DNA of 32,639 nt from Frankia alni (GTDB lineage: Bacteria; Actinomycetota; Actinomycetes; Frankiales; Frankiaceae), in assembly GCA_026225295.1 (NCBI GenBank), contig JAMFSN010000305.1:1-32639 (forward strand), in the 5' to 3' direction. This document shows, in pieces, positions 31,627 to 32,639 of the stretch; position 1 is the first letter of the stretch, and each line of letters starts with the position of its first letter. The notes under the pieces are model-generated. The model did no database searches. It was not told where the DNA came from and worked only from the letters and a program-made list of their open reading frames with translations. The position numbers and the translations under genes were made by a program.

Positions 31627-32639
31627 ATGAGCCTGGACACGCAGACGCGTTCCCCACTCGCCTGGCCCGGCCCGGCGACCGGGCCGATCCCGCCCCATCC
31701 GTCGTTCGAGCCCGACCCGTACGCGGCCCCCGACCCGCTCGGGGTCTACACCGAGCCCACCCCGACCGGGCCGTTCACCGATCCGGACACCGGCGAGTTC
31801 ACCGGGCCCGGAAGCGGCCCGCAGACCGGTCCGCTGGCCGTCGGGACCACCGCCGGGGCCTTCTCGGTGCTCGACGCGCAGATCCGCCTGCAGGACGTCG
31901 ACCACCAGACGATCGCCGCCCGCCGTGACCAGGTCGAAACCGTCCTACGTTCCCTGTTCCGTCCCCAGTCGGCGTTGCCCCTGGTCGGCGTGGCCACGAT
32001 CGGCTCGGCCGGTCGCGACACGATGATCCGCCCGCTCGACGAGGTCGACGTCTTCGCCGTGTTCAGCGCGGCCACCGGCGCCTGGAAGCGCTTCCGGTTC
32101 GATTCCACCGGGCTGCTGTCGGCGGTGCGGGAGGCGATCGGGGGTGAGCACGTCGAGGTGATCGGCAGTCGGGGCAAGGCCCTGCGGCTGGTCTACGACG
32201 CCGCGCCCGACGTCCACCTCATCCCGGCCTTCGACCACCCGCGGGCCGGCTACGTCATGGCCGACGGCGTGGGCGGTTGGTTGCCGACCCGGCCGGAGCG
32301 CCACTCGAGCTGGATGGGGGGTTTCGGCGCGGCCGTCACCTCGACCGTTCGGCTGCTGAAGTTCTGGAACCGGGTCTACGGCAGCCACCTGCGTTCGTTC
32401 CATCTCGAAGCGCTGACCGGCGCGGCGGTCGGCGCCCGGGGCCTGGACACCCGGCAGTCCCTGCTCGAGGTCTTCGCGACCGGCGAGCGGGGGCTGGCCG
32501 CCTTCGACCCGGCCGGGGTCGGCGGTGACCTGTCGTCCTATCTGACCGAGGCCGATGTGGCCGCCCTGACCGAGGCGTTCGCGTTCGCCCGCACCCACGC
32601 GGCCCAGGCCGTCTCGGCCGAAGCGGTCGGCGACCACGA
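31627..32639 (+). CDS. CD-NTase/SMODS-like nucleotidyltransferase (3' end beyond window)
   Basis: 337 residues are visible with no stop before the window ends. ATG 31627 has an AAGGAGG site 6 nt upstream. Residues 1-78 are Pro/Thr/Gly/Asp-rich, with repeated TGP units, and look disordered. The Pol-beta-like core follows: GSAGRDTMIRPLDEVDVF, giving the Gly126-Ser127 motif, Thr132 and the acidic pair Glu139/Asp141. Then come a VIGSRGKALRLVY strand, DVHLIPAF where family members usually read VDVVPAF (His197 at the expected third carboxylate), and the VRLLKFWNRVYGSHLRSFHLEAL helices typical of CD-NTase/SMODS proteins. Such enzymes make cyclic oligonucleotide signals for CBASS defence; a stand-alone nucleotidyltransferase is the alternative. 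Effector genes would be to the right. Confidence 0.75.
   Translation, partial: MSLDTQTRSPLAWPGPATGPIPPHPSFEPDPYAAPDPLGVYTEPTPTGPFTDPDTGEFTGPGSGPQTGPLAVGTTAGAFSVLDAQIRLQDVDHQTIAARRDQVETVLRSLFRPQSALPLVGVATIGSAGRDTMIRPLDEVDVFAVFSAATGAWKRFRFDSTGLLSAVREAIGGEHVEVIGSRGKALRLVYDAAPDVHLIPAFDHPRAGYVMADGVGGWLPTRPERHSSWMGGFGAAVTSTVRLLKFWNRVYGSHLRSFHLEALTGAAVGARGLDTRQSLLEVFATGERGLAAFDPAGVGGDLSSYLTEADVAALTEAFAFARTHAAQAVSAEAVGDH

Overview
The window is very GC-rich, densely packed DNA that uses GTG and ATG starts freely. It comes from the chromosome of an actinobacterium (Actinomycetota). Three things point there: two Rpf-like transglycosylase genes each carrying a ydaO/c-di-AMP-type leader, a DUF3151 gene beside purA, and start codons placed 6-7 nt after TAnnnT -10 hexamers, as in leaderless actinobacterial transcripts. 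A Frankiales-like lineage is plausible but not provable from this sequence. Most of the window is housekeeping.

Layout. 1-663 is the 3' end of an FtsX-type ABC permease. 664-2445 is an irregular patch with a frame-broken zinc-ribbon/membrane gene and a TPR-type regulator lacking a DNA-binding domain. 2474-7367 (minus) is a vitamin operon, panC-panD-nadB-nadC-coaX, feeding coenzyme A and NAD synthesis, with GTGA/ATGA overlaps. Upstream of it lies an MMPL-family exporter (minus). Divergent from the exporter are a NarL-type histidine kinase, its response regulator, a DUF4097-like membrane-anchored beta-repeat protein, and an ABC-2 ATPase/permease pair.

14673-22374 is a purine region. purC is separated from the rest by a marR/azoR divergent pair with a clear palindromic operator. 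Next come an unrecognised gene, purD, purE and purB in one minus-strand operon, and then purA with a DUF3151 gene upstream of it. 22962-25101 holds two secreted Rpf-like muralytic proteins in tandem, each behind its own c-di-AMP riboswitch. The second is preceded by a long control region with palindromes and a possible OmpR-type direct repeat. A class II fructose-bisphosphate aldolase gene follows.

27074-30818 (plus) carries a DedA membrane protein, a CAP/SCP secreted protein, an extended SDR lacking the usual Tyr/Lys pair, and a GNAT acetyltransferase. pyrE is convergent with these. At the right edge, divergent from pyrE, is the 5' part (337 residues, no stop) of a nucleotidyltransferase resembling the CD-NTase/SMODS family, the signal-synthesising enzymes of CBASS anti-phage systems. 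It is the best lead for a defence or signalling system, but any partner genes lie outside the window, and the third metal-binding carboxylate appears to be histidine.

No rRNA, tRNA, CRISPR array, integrase or complete insertion sequence was seen.
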